Shown: piece by piece, positions 52,586-62,290 of the stretch | How the letters are laid out: every line of letters begins with the position of its first letter | Numbering within the stretch: position 1 is the first letter of the stretch | NCBI RefSeq assembly: GCF_002797435.1 | Contig: NZ_PGEN01000001.1 | Location: 2,540,501-2,604,500, forward strand | Reading direction: 5' to 3' | DNA: 64,000 nucleotides | From: Sphingomonas koreensis | GTDB lineage: Bacteria > Pseudomonadota > Alphaproteobacteria > Sphingomonadales > Sphingomonadaceae | Program-made: the position numbers and the translations under genes | The notes under the pieces: generated by a model | Database searches by the model: none | What the model was told of the DNA's origin: nothing | Seen by the model: the letters and a program-made list of their open reading frames with translations, nothing else

Positions 52586-53776
52586 TCAATCGAGCAGTTG
52601 CGCCAGATCGACCGCATCGCCCTTGCGGCGCAGTTCGACGGTAATGCGCGGGGCCTCTCCCCTGGGCGCGTTGCCGAGCGGCGTGCCCTGAACCGGGGCG
52701 TCGCCGACCCGCGCCAGCACCCGGTCGAGACCCGCGATCAGCGAGGTCCAGCCATCGCCATGGTCGAGGATCACGATGTTGCCGTATCGGCGGAACCGTC
52801 CGGCATAGACCACGCGGCCCGCCGCCGGCGCAACGACCTGTGCGCCTGCCCAGGTCGACAGCGTCAGGCCGCGCGCGCGGACGCCGGCGTCCGACACTTC
52901 GCCCAACCCGGTGACGAGGCTTCCGGCGACCGGCAGCCGGTACGGCGGCGGTCCCTGCGGCGCGATTCGCGCGGGGGGCGGAGCCTCTGCGGAATCCCCG
53001 GCACCCGGGCGTGGCAGCGGGCCGGGCAGTGCTTCCAGCGCCTCGCGGGTTTCCGCTGCTGCGCCCAGCGTGTCCATCAGCTCCACCAGATCGCGTGCCT
53101 GCTCGCCGAGCGCGAGCGCGCGATCCGATTCGATCATCGCTTCGCGGCGATAGCCGGTGGGGCGCAGGCGATGGCCGGCCTCCATCTGCACCAGTGCCAG
53201 CCGCTCGGTCTCCAGCCGTTCGCGCCCCTCGCGCAGGCTGCGCGCGGCGATCTGCGCGCCTTCGCGCAGGCGGCGCGCGCGTGCGATCTCGGCACGCACG
53301 CCGGCGCTGCGTTCGCGTACAACCGGGGCGACGCCGCCAAGCACGGCGCGGACATGAACGATGTCCGCGGTCGAGCCAGGCTGGAGCAACCCCAGCATGG
53401 CCGGCCGCCGCGCGAGCGACTGGAGCGCGGCGATCAGGCGCGCGATCGGCCCCTGCTGCGCTTCGAGCCGCCTGTGCTGTTCGGCGAGCAGCCGGTCGAC
53501 GATCGCGGTGCGTGCCCGGGCCGCCATGATCTGTGCTTCCGCCGCCGCGATGCTGGCGGCGACCGCGGCCTCGCGCACTTTGGCGCGCCGCGCTTCGTCG
53601 CGCTCGTTGGCAGCGGCCTGCTGAAGCTGGCGGGCACGTGCTTCGGCGGTCTTCGCGGCCTTGTTCGCGGCCTTGAGCTGCCCCTGTTGCGCTGCGAGAT
53701 CGGTCTGGGCGGGAAGCGCGCTTACGCCTGCAGCCGCCAGCGCGACGACGGCGGTGACGGTCAGCGCCCGGCGCAT
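52586..53776 (-). CDS. EnvC-like murein hydrolase activator, degenerate LytM domain
   Basis: 396 residues: signal peptide 1-23, long coiled coil ~25-250 (Ala/Glu/Arg/Leu heptads), then an M23/LytM domain ~285-396. Active LytM peptidases have HxxxD and HxH metal ligands. Here the HxxxD region reads SDAGVRARGLTLS and the final site reads SLIAGLD, where active enzymes have SLYAH. The catalytic residues are therefore missing, as in EnvC, which activates amidases rather than cutting. It sits 1 nt from rlmH, and ctpA follows after 123 nt, as in other alphaproteobacteria. Confidence 0.9.
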   Translation of the reverse strand: MRRALTVTAVVALAAAGVSALPAQTDLAAQQGQLKAANKAAKTAEARARQLQQAAANERDEARRAKVREAAVAASIAAAEAQIMAARARTAIVDRLLAEQHRRLEAQQGPIARLIAALQSLARRPAMLGLLQPGSTADIVHVRAVLGGVAPVVRERSAGVRAEIARARRLREGAQIAARSLREGRERLETERLALVQMEAGHRLRPTGYRREAMIESDRALALGEQARDLVELMDTLGAAAETREALEALPGPLPRPGAGDSAEAPPPARIAPQGPPPYRLPVAGSLVTGLGEVSDAGVRARGLTLSTWAGAQVVAPAAGRVVYAGRFRRYGNIVILDHGDGWTSLIAGLDRVLARVGDAPVQGTPLGNAPRGEAPRITVELRRKGDAVDLAQLLD

Positions 53777-53777
53777 C

Positions 53778-54200
53778 CTAGCCCTCGCGGTGATAGGGGT
53801 GGTTGGCGAGGATGCTGGTCGCGCGCCAGAGCTGCTCGGCGAGCATCGCGCGCGCCATCAGATGCGGCCAGGTCGCGCGGCCGAAGGCGATCAGCAGATC
53901 GGCCTCGGCCCGCTCGGCATCGCCGAACCCGTCCGCTGCACCGATCAGGAAGCGCGTTTCGCGTACCCCGTCGTCGCGCCATGCCTGGAGCCGCTCGGCG
54001 AGCACGCGCGAAGGCAGGTTTTCGCCCTTCTCGTCGAGCATCACCCGGCGCGTGCCGGGCGCGAGGTCGGGCAGCCTGCCGCCGGTATCGGGCATCTCGG
54101 TGATCTTGTGGGGCCAGGTCACCCGCTTCATGTAGCGCCCCACCAGTTCGGCCTCGGGCCCGCGCCCGATGCGCCCGCGCGCCACGATATGCAGCAGCAT
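53778..54200 (-). CDS. rlmH: 23S rRNA (pseudouridine1915-N3)-methyltransferase RlmH
   Basis: 140 residues, a SPOUT-fold methyltransferase. RlmH adds a methyl group at pseudouridine 1915 of 23S rRNA in the assembled 70S ribosome. The knot region is FLIGAADGFGD with the SAM-binding glycines, and the C-terminal HPYHRE tail is the typical end of the family. It overlaps none of its neighbours: 1 nt from the envC-like gene, 33 nt from rsfS. Confidence 0.95.
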   Translation of the reverse strand: MLLHIVARGRIGRGPEAELVGRYMKRVTWPHKITEMPDTGGRLPDLAPGTRRVMLDEKGENLPSRVLAERLQAWRDDGVRETRFLIGAADGFGDAERAEADLLIAFGRATWPHLMARAMLAEQLWRATSILANHPYHREG

Positions 54201-54233
54201 GGTGCTAGAGTCGCTCGGGGCCGATCCCAGACA

Positions 54234-54632
54234 TTACGCGTTGCCGACGGGCGGCGTATCCCCGAACGCCCACATGCGCTCGAGATTGTAGAAGGTCCGT
54301 ACCTCGGGCCGGAACAGGTGGACGATCACGTCGCCTGCGTCGATCAGCACCCAGTCGGCGGTTGGAAGCCCCTCGATCCGCGGGCTGCGGCCGAACTCGG
54401 CCTTGATCTTCTCCGCCAGCTTGTTGGCCATCGACGCGACCTGGCGCGTCGACTTGCCGCTGGCGACGACCATATAGTCGGCGATGCTGCTCTTGCCCGC
54501 GAGCGGGATCGAGACGGTTTCCACCGCCTGATCGTCGTCGAGCGAGGTCAGGACGAGCTTGTGCAGAGCCTCGGCCTCGTTCGGGGAACCCTGAGGCTCG
54601 GGACTAGGCGAAACATGGGGCGATGCGTTCAA
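54234..54632 (-). CDS. rsfS: ribosome silencing factor RsfS
   Basis: 132 residues. RsfS (DUF143, Iojap) binds L14 and blocks subunit joining under starvation. The fold signatures are IADYMVVASGKSTRQVASMA, SPRIEGLPTADWVLIDAGDVIVHLF and the final YNLERMWAFGD. No ATG is available near the front. I choose TTG at 54632, which has AGGAG 5 nt before it and starts 2 nt after the nadD stop. This leaves a short Pro/Ser-rich N-terminal stretch. The open frame further up runs inside nadD. Confidence 0.92.
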   Translation of the reverse strand: MNASPHVSPSPEPQGSPNEAEALHKLVLTSLDDDQAVETVSIPLAGKSSIADYMVVASGKSTRQVASMANKLAEKIKAEFGRSPRIEGLPTADWVLIDAGDVIVHLFRPEVRTFYNLERMWAFGDTPPVGNA

Positions 54633-54634
54633 GT

Positions 54635-55297
54635 CTACTCCTGGCGCCCGGGGACGCGCGTGCGGTGATGTGGGGACGGCGCATAGCGCCGGTGCCAGGC
54701 AGGATCGGCGGCGCGCAGGCGTGTCGCCGAAGTCGGGTCGGGGCGGAAGCGCAACAGCACCAGTGCCGGCAAACTCCACTTCGTCCAGTTCTTCGCCTGG
54801 CCTGCGGGCCGCACGAAGCGCCGCAGCCAGCCCATTGCAGGACTTGCATGGGCATCGCGATCATAGCCCGGCCGCGCGATCACCGCAATCGCAACCTTCT
54901 GCGCTATTCGGCGCCAGCCCTTCCACTGGTCGAACTGCGCCAGATTGTCGGCGCCCATAAGCCAGATGAACTGGTGTTTGGGGTAGAGAAGCGGGAGTTT
55001 GCTCAGCGTATCGACGGTGTAGCGGGTCTTCAGCCGCTGCTCGACCGCGGTGGGCCGGATCGGCGCGTGCTTCGCCATGGCGCGGGCAGACGCCATGCGC
55101 GCGGCGAACGGCGCCATGCCCTTTGCTTCCTTGAGCGGATTGCCGGGCGAGACCATCCACCATATCTCGTCCAGCTCCAGCGCACGCAAGGCGTGGAGCG
55201 AGATCGCCCGGTGCCCGCGATGCGCCGGGTTGAACGACCCGCCGAGAAGACCGATCCGCTTCAAGGGCGCGTCTGACCGGTCCCGCGCACCACCCAT
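54635..55297 (-). CDS. nadD: nicotinate-nucleotide adenylyltransferase NadD
   Basis: 220 residues as drawn. NadD makes deamido-NAD from nicotinate mononucleotide and ATP. The nucleotidyltransferase motif is [14 protein letters not shown], with [16 protein letters not shown] in the second half. Two starts are possible: ATG 55297 (overlaps proA by 37 nt) and TTG 55264, which overlaps the proA stop (TTGA) and starts just before the conserved KRIGLLGG. I list the ATG; the TTG would give 209 residues. The C-terminus is Arg/His-rich and longer than usual. Confidence 0.9.
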   Translation of the reverse strand: MGGARDRSDAPLKRIGLLGGSFNPAHRGHRAISLHALRALELDEIWWMVSPGNPLKEAKGMAPFAARMASARAMAKHAPIRPTAVEQRLKTRYTVDTLSKLPLLYPKHQFIWLMGADNLAQFDQWKGWRRIAQKVAIAVIARPGYDRDAHASPAMGWLRRFVRPAGQAKNWTKWSLPALVLLRFRPDPTSATRLRAADPAWHRRYAPSPHHRTRVPGRQE

Positions 55298-56529
55298 TTA
55301 TAGGTCGTCAGCCCCTCCAGCGCGACCGGGCCGCGCGCATGCAGGCGGCCCGTGGCGATGCCGATCTCCGCGCCCAGCCCGAACTCGCCGCCATCGGCGA
55401 ACTGGGTCGAGGCGTTCCACATCACGATCGCGCTGTCGACGCCGTTGAGGAACCGCTCCGCGGTGGCGGCATCCCCGGTGACGATCGCGTCGGTGTGATG
55501 CGATCCGTGCGCGGCGATATGCGCCATCGCGCCGACGACGCCATCGACGCGCTTCACCGACAGGATCGAATCGAGATATTCGGTGTCCCAATCCTCGGCA
55601 TTGGCCGCGACGACGCGGGGGTCGATCGCCCGGATGTCGGCATCGCCGCGCAGCTCGCAGCCGGTATCGGCGAGTGCCGACAGGATCGGTGCGGGATCAG
55701 CGAAGGCGGTGTCGATCAGCAGCGTCTCGGTCGCGCCGCAGATGCCGGTGCGGCGCATCTTGGCGTTGACCGCGAGGTCGCGGGCCATGTCCGGATCGGC
55801 GGCGCCGTCGATATAGGTGTGGTTGATGCCGTCGAGATGCGCGAGCACCGGCACGCGCGCCTCCTCCTGCACGCGCGCGACCAGGCTCTTGCCGCCGCGC
55901 GGGACGACCAGGTCGATGGCGCCGTCCGCCTTGAGCATCGCGCCGACCGCGGCGCGATCGGTGGTGGGGACGAGCTGGACGGCGTCCTCGGGCAGCCCGG
56001 CATCGGCGAGGCCGCAGGCGAAGGCGGCGTGGATCGCGCGGTTGCTGTGCACCGCCTCCGATCCGCCGCGCAGGATCGCGGCATTGCCGCTCATCACGCA
56101 CAAGGCCGCAGCGTCGGCGGTGACGTTGGGGCGGCTCTCATAGATGATGCCGATCACCCCGATCGGCACGCGCACGCGGCTGAGCTGCAATCCGTTGGGC
56201 CGCTCGCTGGTGCTGATGACCTCGCCGACCGGATCGGCGAGCGCGGCCACCGCTTCGACCCCCGCCGCCGCGCCTTCGAGCCGGGCAGGATCGAGCCGGA
56301 GCCGGTCGAGCAGCGCGCCCGAAAGCCCGTTTGCCTCACCCGCCGCGACATCCCTCGCATTCGCGGCCAGAATCGCATCGGCATCGGCGCGGATCGCCGC
56401 GGCGGCGGCGCGCAACCCCTGTGCCTTGGCCGGCGCCGGCAGACCCGCGAGCGTCACGGCGGCGGCGCGGGCGCGGGCCCCCAGCTCGGCGATGAGGGCG
56501 GTGGGCGAGGTTTCGGCGATCGTGTCCAT
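55261..56529 (-). CDS. proA: gamma-glutamyl phosphate reductase
   Basis: 422 residues. ProA reduces gamma-glutamyl phosphate to the semialdehyde with NADPH, the second step of proline synthesis. The aldehyde-dehydrogenase-like core holds the catalytic C264 in [14 protein letters not shown] and substrate regions [19 protein letters not shown] and [10 protein letters not shown] are intact. proB is not in the window. ProA is followed by nadD with overlapping ends, the order also seen in other sphingomonads. It diverges from the DUF3667 gene. Confidence 0.96.
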   Translation of the reverse strand: MDTIAETSPTALIAELGARARAAAVTLAGLPAPAKAQGLRAAAAAIRADADAILAANARDVAAGEANGLSGALLDRLRLDPARLEGAAAGVEAVAALADPVGEVISTSERPNGLQLSRVRVPIGVIGIIYESRPNVTADAAALCVMSGNAAILRGGSEAVHSNRAIHAAFACGLADAGLPEDAVQLVPTTDRAAVGAMLKADGAIDLVVPRGGKSLVARVQEEARVPVLAHLDGINHTYIDGAADPDMARDLAVNAKMRRTGICGATETLLIDTAFADPAPILSALADTGCELRGDADIRAIDPRVVAANAEDWDTEYLDSILSVKRVDGVVGAMAHIAAHGSHHTDAIVTGDAATAERFLNGVDSAIVMWNASTQFADGGEFGLGAEIGIATGRLHARGPVALEGLTTYKWVVRGTGQTRP

Positions 56530-56602
56530 CCGCCGCGGCTAACATGACGCAACGCAAAAGTCCCTATCGCCTCTGCTTTGGCACTTTGTTAGGTGGGCTT
56601 TC

Positions 56603-57661
56603 ATGGGGGAATTCGACGCAGCCGGTGAAGTCGTGAGCGGGGCACTGATGGGCCGCGCGGTCGAGAGTCATCGTGGCGAGGCCGGACAGGACGGCCATGG
56701 GGGCATCTGCCTCAATTGCGGCACCACGCTGACAGGCCCCTATTGCCATCGCTGCGGGCAGGCGGGGCATGTCCACCGCACGATCGGCGCGATCTGGCAC
56801 GAGATCCTGCACGGCGTCGTCCATTTCGAGGGCAAGCTGTGGAACACGCTGCCGATGCTGTGCCTGCGTCCGGGCGAGCTGACGCGCCGCTACATCCATG
56901 GCGAGCGGGCGCGCTTCGTCTCGCCGATGGCGATGTTCCTGTTCTCGGTCTTCACGATGTTCGCGGTGCTCCAGATCATGGGCATCTCGGCGCCGGCGCA
57001 GGTCGGCACCGCCGCGCAGTTCGAACAGGGGCTGGTCTTCGCCCGGCAGAATACCGAAAGCGCGATCGTCGATGCGATGGAATCGCGCGCGCGGGCAGAG
57101 CCGGGCAGCGAGCGGGCGAAGAAGCTCGACAAGCGCATCGCCGGGCTCCAGCGTGACCTCGACGAGATCAAGCGTATCCCCTTCGACCTTGCCAAGACGA
57201 GCGGCAGGGGAATCGATTTCAAGACCGGCTGGAAGCGGCTCGACAAGGGGATCGAGAAGGCCAACCAGAATCCCGGCCTCGCGCTCTACAAGCTGCAGAC
57301 CAACAGCTATAAGTTCAGCTGGGCGCTGATCCCGCTGTCGATCCCCTTCGTGTGGCTGCTGTTCTTCTGGAAGCGGCGGTACAAGGGCTATGATCACGCG
57401 GTATTCGTGACCTACTCGCTGTCGTTCATGTCCTTGCTGTCGATCGTGCTGACGATTGCGGGTGGACTGGGACTCGCCATTCAGATCATCGCGACGGCGG
57501 CGCTGCTGATCCCCCCTGTGCACATCTACTATCAGATGAAGGGCGCGTATCGCCTGCGCGGGTGGAGCGCGCTGCTGCGCACCTCGATCCTGCTGGTCTG
57601 TATCACGCTGATCCTGCCGATCTTCCTGCTGCTGTTGCTCGGGCTGGGGCTGACGGGCTGA
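56603..57661 (+). CDS. DUF3667 domain membrane protein with zinc ribbon
   Basis: 352 residues. An N-terminal zinc ribbon (C36/C39 in CLNCG and C48/C51 in YCHRCGQ) precedes a short conserved stretch (WHEILHGVVHFEGKLWNTL). A first span is at about 110-130, a coiled-coil-like polar segment at ~165-205, then four spans to the C-terminus. The family is unnamed and lacks a known function. The start at 56603 has GGTGGGC upstream, a weak site. The protein is in the inner membrane with the zinc ribbon probably in the cytoplasm. Confidence 0.85.
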   Translation: MGEFDAAGEVVSGALMGRAVESHRGEAGQDGHGGICLNCGTTLTGPYCHRCGQAGHVHRTIGAIWHEILHGVVHFEGKLWNTLPMLCLRPGELTRRYIHGERARFVSPMAMFLFSVFTMFAVLQIMGISAPAQVGTAAQFEQGLVFARQNTESAIVDAMESRARAEPGSERAKKLDKRIAGLQRDLDEIKRIPFDLAKTSGRGIDFKTGWKRLDKGIEKANQNPGLALYKLQTNSYKFSWALIPLSIPFVWLLFFWKRRYKGYDHAVFVTYSLSFMSLLSIVLTIAGGLGLAIQIIATAALLIPPVHIYYQMKGAYRLRGWSALLRTSILLVCITLILPIFLLLLLGLGLTG

Positions 57662-57673
57662 TCGGGGCGGAGG

Positions 57674-58051
57674 TCAGCCCGGACAGGGCCAGCGGCGCTT
57701 CATGATCAGATAGAAGGCGGTCTTCATGCTCATCGAGCGCTGGCTCGGCGGAATCTTCTCGAGCTCGGCTAGAAAGTCGGCGGGCTTGATCTTGGCGGCC
57801 TCGCTGCCCTCTGGCGGCGGGCAGCTGTGCGGGGGCCGGCCGGCGGCGCGATCGGCACGCAGATCGGCGCGATAGCTGGTGGCCACCGATTTGATCTCAG
57901 CCCGGACCGGGCCGAGGTCGGACGAAAAGATCGCGAGCGGGCCCTTGGCCTTGAGCGCGCGCGCCTTGACCAGAAATTCCTCGACCGTCATCGCCTGTGC
58001 GCTCGCCGGGACCAGCATGGCCATACCGGCAATCAGCCACCAACGCTTCAT
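57674..58051 (-). CDS. small secreted hypothetical protein
   Basis: 125 residues with a signal peptide (1-20, ASAQAM). The mature chain is mainly helical, with two cysteines (HSCPP in the middle, WPCPG at the very end) that could form one disulfide. KIKPADFLAELEKIP and SMKTAFYLIMKRRWPCPG are the most structured pieces. I do not recognise a family. The gene is convergent with DUF3667 (12 nt between stops) and lies 123 nt from a DUF2268 gene on the same strand. Confidence 0.65.
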   Translation of the reverse strand: MKRWWLIAGMAMLVPASAQAMTVEEFLVKARALKAKGPLAIFSSDLGPVRAEIKSVATSYRADLRADRAAGRPPHSCPPPEGSEAAKIKPADFLAELEKIPPSQRSMSMKTAFYLIMKRRWPCPG

Positions 58052-58174
58052 TCAATCCCCCTGTTCGCCCCCAAAGCGATCGCACCAGCGGCCTTGCTGC
58101 GTGTGCGCCGGTGGAAATTGCTGTGATTCGACGGGCTTGTCCAGCACCGGCGGATGCTGTCTGGCTGCCGGCGG

Positions 58175-59080
58175 CTAGAGCCGGACTCCGGGACGCCAGC
58201 CGCTGGCGGTGAGCAATGCCTTGGGATCGCGCAACTCGATGATGGCACGGATTGCGGCGCGCTTGTCCCTGGCGCGGGCATAATAGGCCTTGGTGATGCG
58301 ATAACCGACCCAATAGCCGAGATCGCCGGGCCGTTCCGCGGTGCCGCGGCCGTCATAGAGCCAGCGCGAACCCTCGGCCGGCTTGTCAATGTCATCGAGG
58401 AATCCGGCCTCGAATTCCGCCTCGCGGCCCTTGGTGATGCGCGCGAGATGCTGGTAGCTGACCGCGCCCGACATGAGCTCGCCGATGAACTCCGCACCGC
58501 CCTCGATCAGCGATGCCTGGAGCACCGTCATGCCGGTGTCGGTGTCCGACCCCGCTGCAGCCTGCTGCACATGGATATATTCGTGCGCGATGACATGGAC
58601 GAAGCGATCCTCGGGGTCCGCGACCATGAAATCGGCGGCGCACAGCGCCTCCAGCCCGATCATCACCCCACCCACATTGGCGGTGCCCACCGGCTTGCCG
58701 CGCCCGATCGCAAGCGTGACCGGCGGCAGCTGCGCCTCGGGATAATAGGTGCGCAGCTTGCCGAGGCTCGCGCTCAGCCGGGTGCGGATCGCGGGCAGGT
58801 GCCGGGCGCATTCGCGGGCCCGGACATAGAGGCCGGGATCGGCTGCCATGGTCGCGGCGATGCGCTCCGGGGTGATCCGGCGCATGCGCATGAACGCGGC
58901 GAATCCGTCGCTCGCTTGGTCCAGATAGTCGCGCTGGATCTGCGTCACATCGGGTTTGCCGCCGGTCGCGTCGTACAACGCGTAGAAGCGATCGACATCG
59001 GCGGTACGGATCTCGGGCTCCGTGCCGCTCGCGGCGGGCAGGGCGGCAAGCAGCAGGGCGGCAAATGCGGTTCGAAACAT
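58175..59080 (-). CDS. DUF2268-family putative zinc-dependent protease, secreted
   Basis: 301 residues with a signal peptide (1-19). A classic HExxH zinc site, HVIAHEYIHVQQ, lies at H166, E167 and H170. The downstream glutamate ligand is likely E193 or nearby in LIEGGAEFIGEL, as in gluzincins. The N-terminal ~120 residues are alpha-helical. This layout matches the DUF2268 group of predicted metalloproteases, which have no known substrates. Periplasmic or secreted location is expected. It is downstream of ftsH on the same strand but separated by a strong terminator. Confidence 0.85.
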   Translation of the reverse strand: MFRTAFAALLLAALPAASGTEPEIRTADVDRFYALYDATGGKPDVTQIQRDYLDQASDGFAAFMRMRRITPERIAATMAADPGLYVRARECARHLPAIRTRLSASLGKLRTYYPEAQLPPVTLAIGRGKPVGTANVGGVMIGLEALCAADFMVADPEDRFVHVIAHEYIHVQQAAAGSDTDTGMTVLQASLIEGGAEFIGELMSGAVSYQHLARITKGREAEFEAGFLDDIDKPAEGSRWLYDGRGTAERPGDLGYWVGYRITKAYYARARDKRAAIRAIIELRDPKALLTASGWRPGVRL

Positions 59081-59146
59081 GCGGTGATCCTCCCGGGGCG
59101 TTGCCGATCATAGCCGGATCGCGCACCGGCGAAACACGCATTGCGA

Positions 59147-59179
59147 GAAACGAAAACGGCCCGCGCAATGCGCGGGCCG
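59147..59179 (-). terminator. intrinsic terminator of the ftsH transcript
   Basis: On the minus strand CGGCCCGCGC pairs with GCGCGGGCCG (10 bp, 3-nt loop, 59157-59179), followed by TTTTCGTTTC. It lies about 40 nt after the ftsH stop, between ftsH and the DUF2268 gene, and should end the rodZ-like - cpoB - tilS - ftsH message. Confidence 0.85.
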
Positions 59180-59220
59180 ACTGTCGTGCCGTGAAGGGAG
59201 CCGGGCCTGGACCCGTATCC

Positions 59221-61179
59221 TCAGGCGCCTTGCGGTGCCGGGCTCCCGAACGGGCCCTTGGGGCGCCGCGTCTTGGGGATCGAAGTGCCCGCTGCCGCGA
59301 CCGCACCGCGCGGCGCGGCCGGATCGGGGCGGCCGATATCGCCGTCCGCGAGCAGTTTCTTGATCTCCTCGCCCGACAGCGTCTCATATTCGAGCAGCGC
59401 GCCGGCCAGCGTGTGGAGCTGGTCGAGATGCTCGGTCAGCACGTCGCGTGCGCGGGTCAGGCCGCCCTCGACCGTCGCCTTGATCTCGCGATCGATCAGC
59501 TGCTGGGTCTCGTTCGACATGTGCCGCGGCTGCGAGGCCGAATAGCCGAGGAAGGATTCGCCCTCGGGCTGCGAATATTCGACCGGGCCCAATGCATCGG
59601 ACATGCCCCACTTCGTGATCATGTCGCGGGCAAGGCCGGTGGCATATTGGATGTCGCCCGACGCACCCGACGAGACCTTGTCATAGCCGAAGATGATCTC
59701 CTCGGCGACGCGGCCGCCCATCGCGACGGCGAGGTTCGCGTACATCTTGTCGCGGTGATAGCTGTAGCTGTCCCGCTCGGGCAGGCGCATGACCATGCCC
59801 AGCGCGCGGCCGCGCGGGATGATCGTCGCCTTGTGGATCGGGTCCGACGCCGGCTCGTGCAGCGAGACGATCGCATGGCCGGCCTCGTGATAGGCGGTCA
59901 TCCGCTTCTCGTCGTCGGTCATCACCATCGAACGCCGCTCGGCGCCCATCATCACCTTGTCCTTGGCTTCCTCGAACTCCTGCATCGCGACGAGGCGCTT
60001 GCCCTTGCGTGCGGCCATCAGCGCCGCCTCGTTGACGAGGTTGGCGAGATCGGCGCCCGAGAAGCCCGGCGTGCCGCGCGCGATCGTGCGCGCATCGACG
60101 TCGGGTGCCAGCGGCACCTTCTTCATGTGGACCTGCAGGATCTTGACCCGGCCCTCGATGTCCGGGCGCGGCACCACGACCTGACGGTCGAAACGGCCCG
60201 GACGCAGCAGCGCCGGATCGAGCACGTCGGGACGGTTGGTCGCGGCGATGATGATGATGCCTTCGTTCGCCTCGAACCCGTCCATCTCGACCAGCAGCTG
60301 GTTGAGCGTCTGCTCGCGCTCGTCATTGCCGTTGCCGAGGCCGGCGCCGCGATGACGGCCGACCGCGTCGATTTCGTCGATGAAGACGATGCACGGCGCC
60401 GACTTCTTGGCCTGTTCGAACATGTCGCGGACGCGGCTCGCGCCCACGCCGACGAACATCTCGACAAAGTCCGAGCCGGAGATGGTGAAGAAGGGCACGC
60501 CCGCCTCACCCGCGATGGCGCGGGCGAGCAAGGTCTTGCCGGTGCCGGGCGAGCCGACGAGCAGGGCGCCCTTGGGGATCTTGCCGCCGAGGCGGGCGAA
60601 TTTCGTCGGATCGCGCAGGAACTCGACGATCTCCTGCAGTTCCTCGCGCGCTTCGTCGATGCCGGCGACGTCGTCGAAGGTGACCCGGCCTTCCTTCTGG
60701 GTGAGCAGGCGCGCGCGCGACTTGCCGAAGCCCATCGCACCCGAGCCCGAGCCCTTCTGCATCTGGCGCAGCACGAAGAAGGCGATGCCGAGGAAGAGCA
60801 GGAAGGGCAGCGAATTGTACAGCATGTACATCCAGATCGACGGGCCTTCCTCAGGCCGCGCGCTGATCGTCACGCCCTTCTCGCGCAGCTTGGGGATCAG
60901 CTGCGGATCGGGAACCGCGTTGGTGCGGAACTTGGTGTCGTTGGTGAGCGTGCCGGTGATCACCGTCTGGCTGACGTTGACGTCCTTGACCGACCCTTCC
61001 TGGACCTTGTCGAGGAAGGTCGAATAGGGGATCGTCGATCCGGCGGTCTGGTTCGGCTGGTTCATCAGCGAGACGAACAGCGCCAGGGCCGCAAGGATGC
61101 CTACCCAGATCAGCAGGCTCTTCATCCAGGGATTGCCGCCGTTGTTGTCGGGGCCCTGCTGCTTGTCGTTGTCGTTCAT
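59221..61179 (-). CDS. ftsH: ATP-dependent zinc metalloprotease FtsH
   Basis: 652 residues. FtsH is the membrane-anchored AAA+ protease that degrades misfolded membrane proteins and regulatory targets such as LpxC and RpoH. Two membrane spans (about 21-37 and 120-137) flank a periplasmic domain. The AAA domain has Walker A GSPGTGKT (K215), Walker [12 protein letters not shown] and the second region of homology. The zinc site is H431-E432-x2-H435 (YHEAGHAI). The C-terminal tail is Pro/Arg-rich. tilS lies 70 nt upstream on the same strand, the standard alphaproteobacterial order. Confidence 0.97.
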   Translation of the reverse strand: MNDNDKQQGPDNNGGNPWMKSLLIWVGILAALALFVSLMNQPNQTAGSTIPYSTFLDKVQEGSVKDVNVSQTVITGTLTNDTKFRTNAVPDPQLIPKLREKGVTISARPEEGPSIWMYMLYNSLPFLLFLGIAFFVLRQMQKGSGSGAMGFGKSRARLLTQKEGRVTFDDVAGIDEAREELQEIVEFLRDPTKFARLGGKIPKGALLVGSPGTGKTLLARAIAGEAGVPFFTISGSDFVEMFVGVGASRVRDMFEQAKKSAPCIVFIDEIDAVGRHRGAGLGNGNDEREQTLNQLLVEMDGFEANEGIIIIAATNRPDVLDPALLRPGRFDRQVVVPRPDIEGRVKILQVHMKKVPLAPDVDARTIARGTPGFSGADLANLVNEAALMAARKGKRLVAMQEFEEAKDKVMMGAERRSMVMTDDEKRMTAYHEAGHAIVSLHEPASDPIHKATIIPRGRALGMVMRLPERDSYSYHRDKMYANLAVAMGGRVAEEIIFGYDKVSSGASGDIQYATGLARDMITKWGMSDALGPVEYSQPEGESFLGYSASQPRHMSNETQQLIDREIKATVEGGLTRARDVLTEHLDQLHTLAGALLEYETLSGEEIKKLLADGDIGRPDPAAPRGAVAAAGTSIPKTRRPKGPFGSPAPQGA

Positions 61180-61249
61180 TCCGATTCCGGTGCCATGATT
61201 CCTCGATAAGATAGGGTCTGGCAGGTTAATGGCAATGGAACAGCTTCGA

Positions 61250-62290
61250 TCAGAGTGATCGGCGCGGCGGGGCGGGCGCGAAATGCCAGCGGCCGTCGCG
61301 CTCCGGCGAGGCCAGCACGCCCGCCTGAGTCGCTGCCTTTCCGCCCGCCAGCGCGTCGAGCAGCGCCTCGATATTGGTTGACTCCGAAAAGGCGGGGGCG
61401 GTGATGCCGATGGCGCTACGTACCTCTGCGATCGCGGCGCGGACCAGGCGGCGCTGCATCTCGCGCGGCAGATCGCCCGCGCGCAGCAGTCCCTTGCCCG
61501 GCGACCAGCGCTCGGCGCGGAGCGTTTCGGCGAGTGCGTCGAGCGCGGTTTCGGCCTCGCCCAGATAGGCTGCGGATCGTGCGAGCGCTGCGGGGTCGAG
61601 CAGGGGCTGATCCGCGAGCAGCTCCCGGAATCGCGTGCGGTCGTGGCGGGGATCCGCGTTCGAGGGGTCCTCCACCCACGGCACGCCTGCGGCCGATACG
61701 ATGGCGCGCAATTCGTCGCGCCGCCACGCCAGCAGCGGGCGCAGCACCGGATGATCCCCTTCGAACCGCCACGGCCGGATGCCGCTGAGCCCGGCCACCC
61801 CGGATGCGCGGTTGAGGCGCATCAGCAGCGTTTCGGCCTGATCGTCGGCATGGTGTGCGGTCAGCAGCGCATCCGCGCCGGCCGCTTCCACCCAGGCCGT
61901 CAGCGCGGCATAGCGTGCCTCGCGCGCGCCTTTCTGCACGCTGCTCCCGGTGATCGGGGCGGCCGGCTTCAGGATCGCGTGCGGCACGTCCAGCCTTGCG
62001 CAGACCGCCGCCACCATCGCCGCTTCGTCCGCGGCTTCCGCGCGGAGGCCATGATCGACCGTCGCCGCGCCGACGCGCCCGGGAAAGGCGGCCACAGCGA
62101 GCAGCAGCATCGCCATGCTGTCGGCCCCGCCCGATACGGCGAGGGCGATCGTCGCACTGGCAGGCAGGGCCTTGACTGCCGCTTCCGCGAACAGGCGATC
62201 GAGGTCCGCGGCGAACCGCGCGACCGTTTCCGGATCGGGCGGGTTCAGCGTGTCACTTGCACTTGCTGGCGGTGCGGCCGGTGGCGACAT
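61250..62290 (-). CDS. tilS: tRNA(Ile)-lysidine synthetase TilS
   Basis: 346 residues. TilS changes cytidine 34 of tRNA-Ile2 (anticodon CAU) to lysidine so it reads AUA. The PP-loop is SGGADS at residues 53-58, followed by ATVDHGLR and the helical [18 protein letters not shown] motif of the N-terminal domain. The protein is shorter than E. coli TilS (432), lacking the last substrate-binding domain, as usual in alphaproteobacteria. It overlaps the cpoB end by 38 nt. The start at ATG 62290 is the one that keeps the conserved beginning. Confidence 0.95.
   Translation of the reverse strand: MSPPAAPPASASDTLNPPDPETVARFAADLDRLFAEAAVKALPASATIALAVSGGADSMAMLLLAVAAFPGRVGAATVDHGLRAEAADEAAMVAAVCARLDVPHAILKPAAPITGSSVQKGAREARYAALTAWVEAAGADALLTAHHADDQAETLLMRLNRASGVAGLSGIRPWRFEGDHPVLRPLLAWRRDELRAIVSAAGVPWVEDPSNADPRHDRTRFRELLADQPLLDPAALARSAAYLGEAETALDALAETLRAERWSPGKGLLRAGDLPREMQRRLVRAAIAEVRSAIGITAPAFSESTNIEALLDALAGGKAATQAGVLASPERDGRWHFAPAPPRRSL

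Noticed and set aside
53661..55276. Plus-strand frames opposite RlmH, RsfS and NadD
   Set aside because: They are shadows of the conserved minus-strand cluster and lack start signals and motifs.
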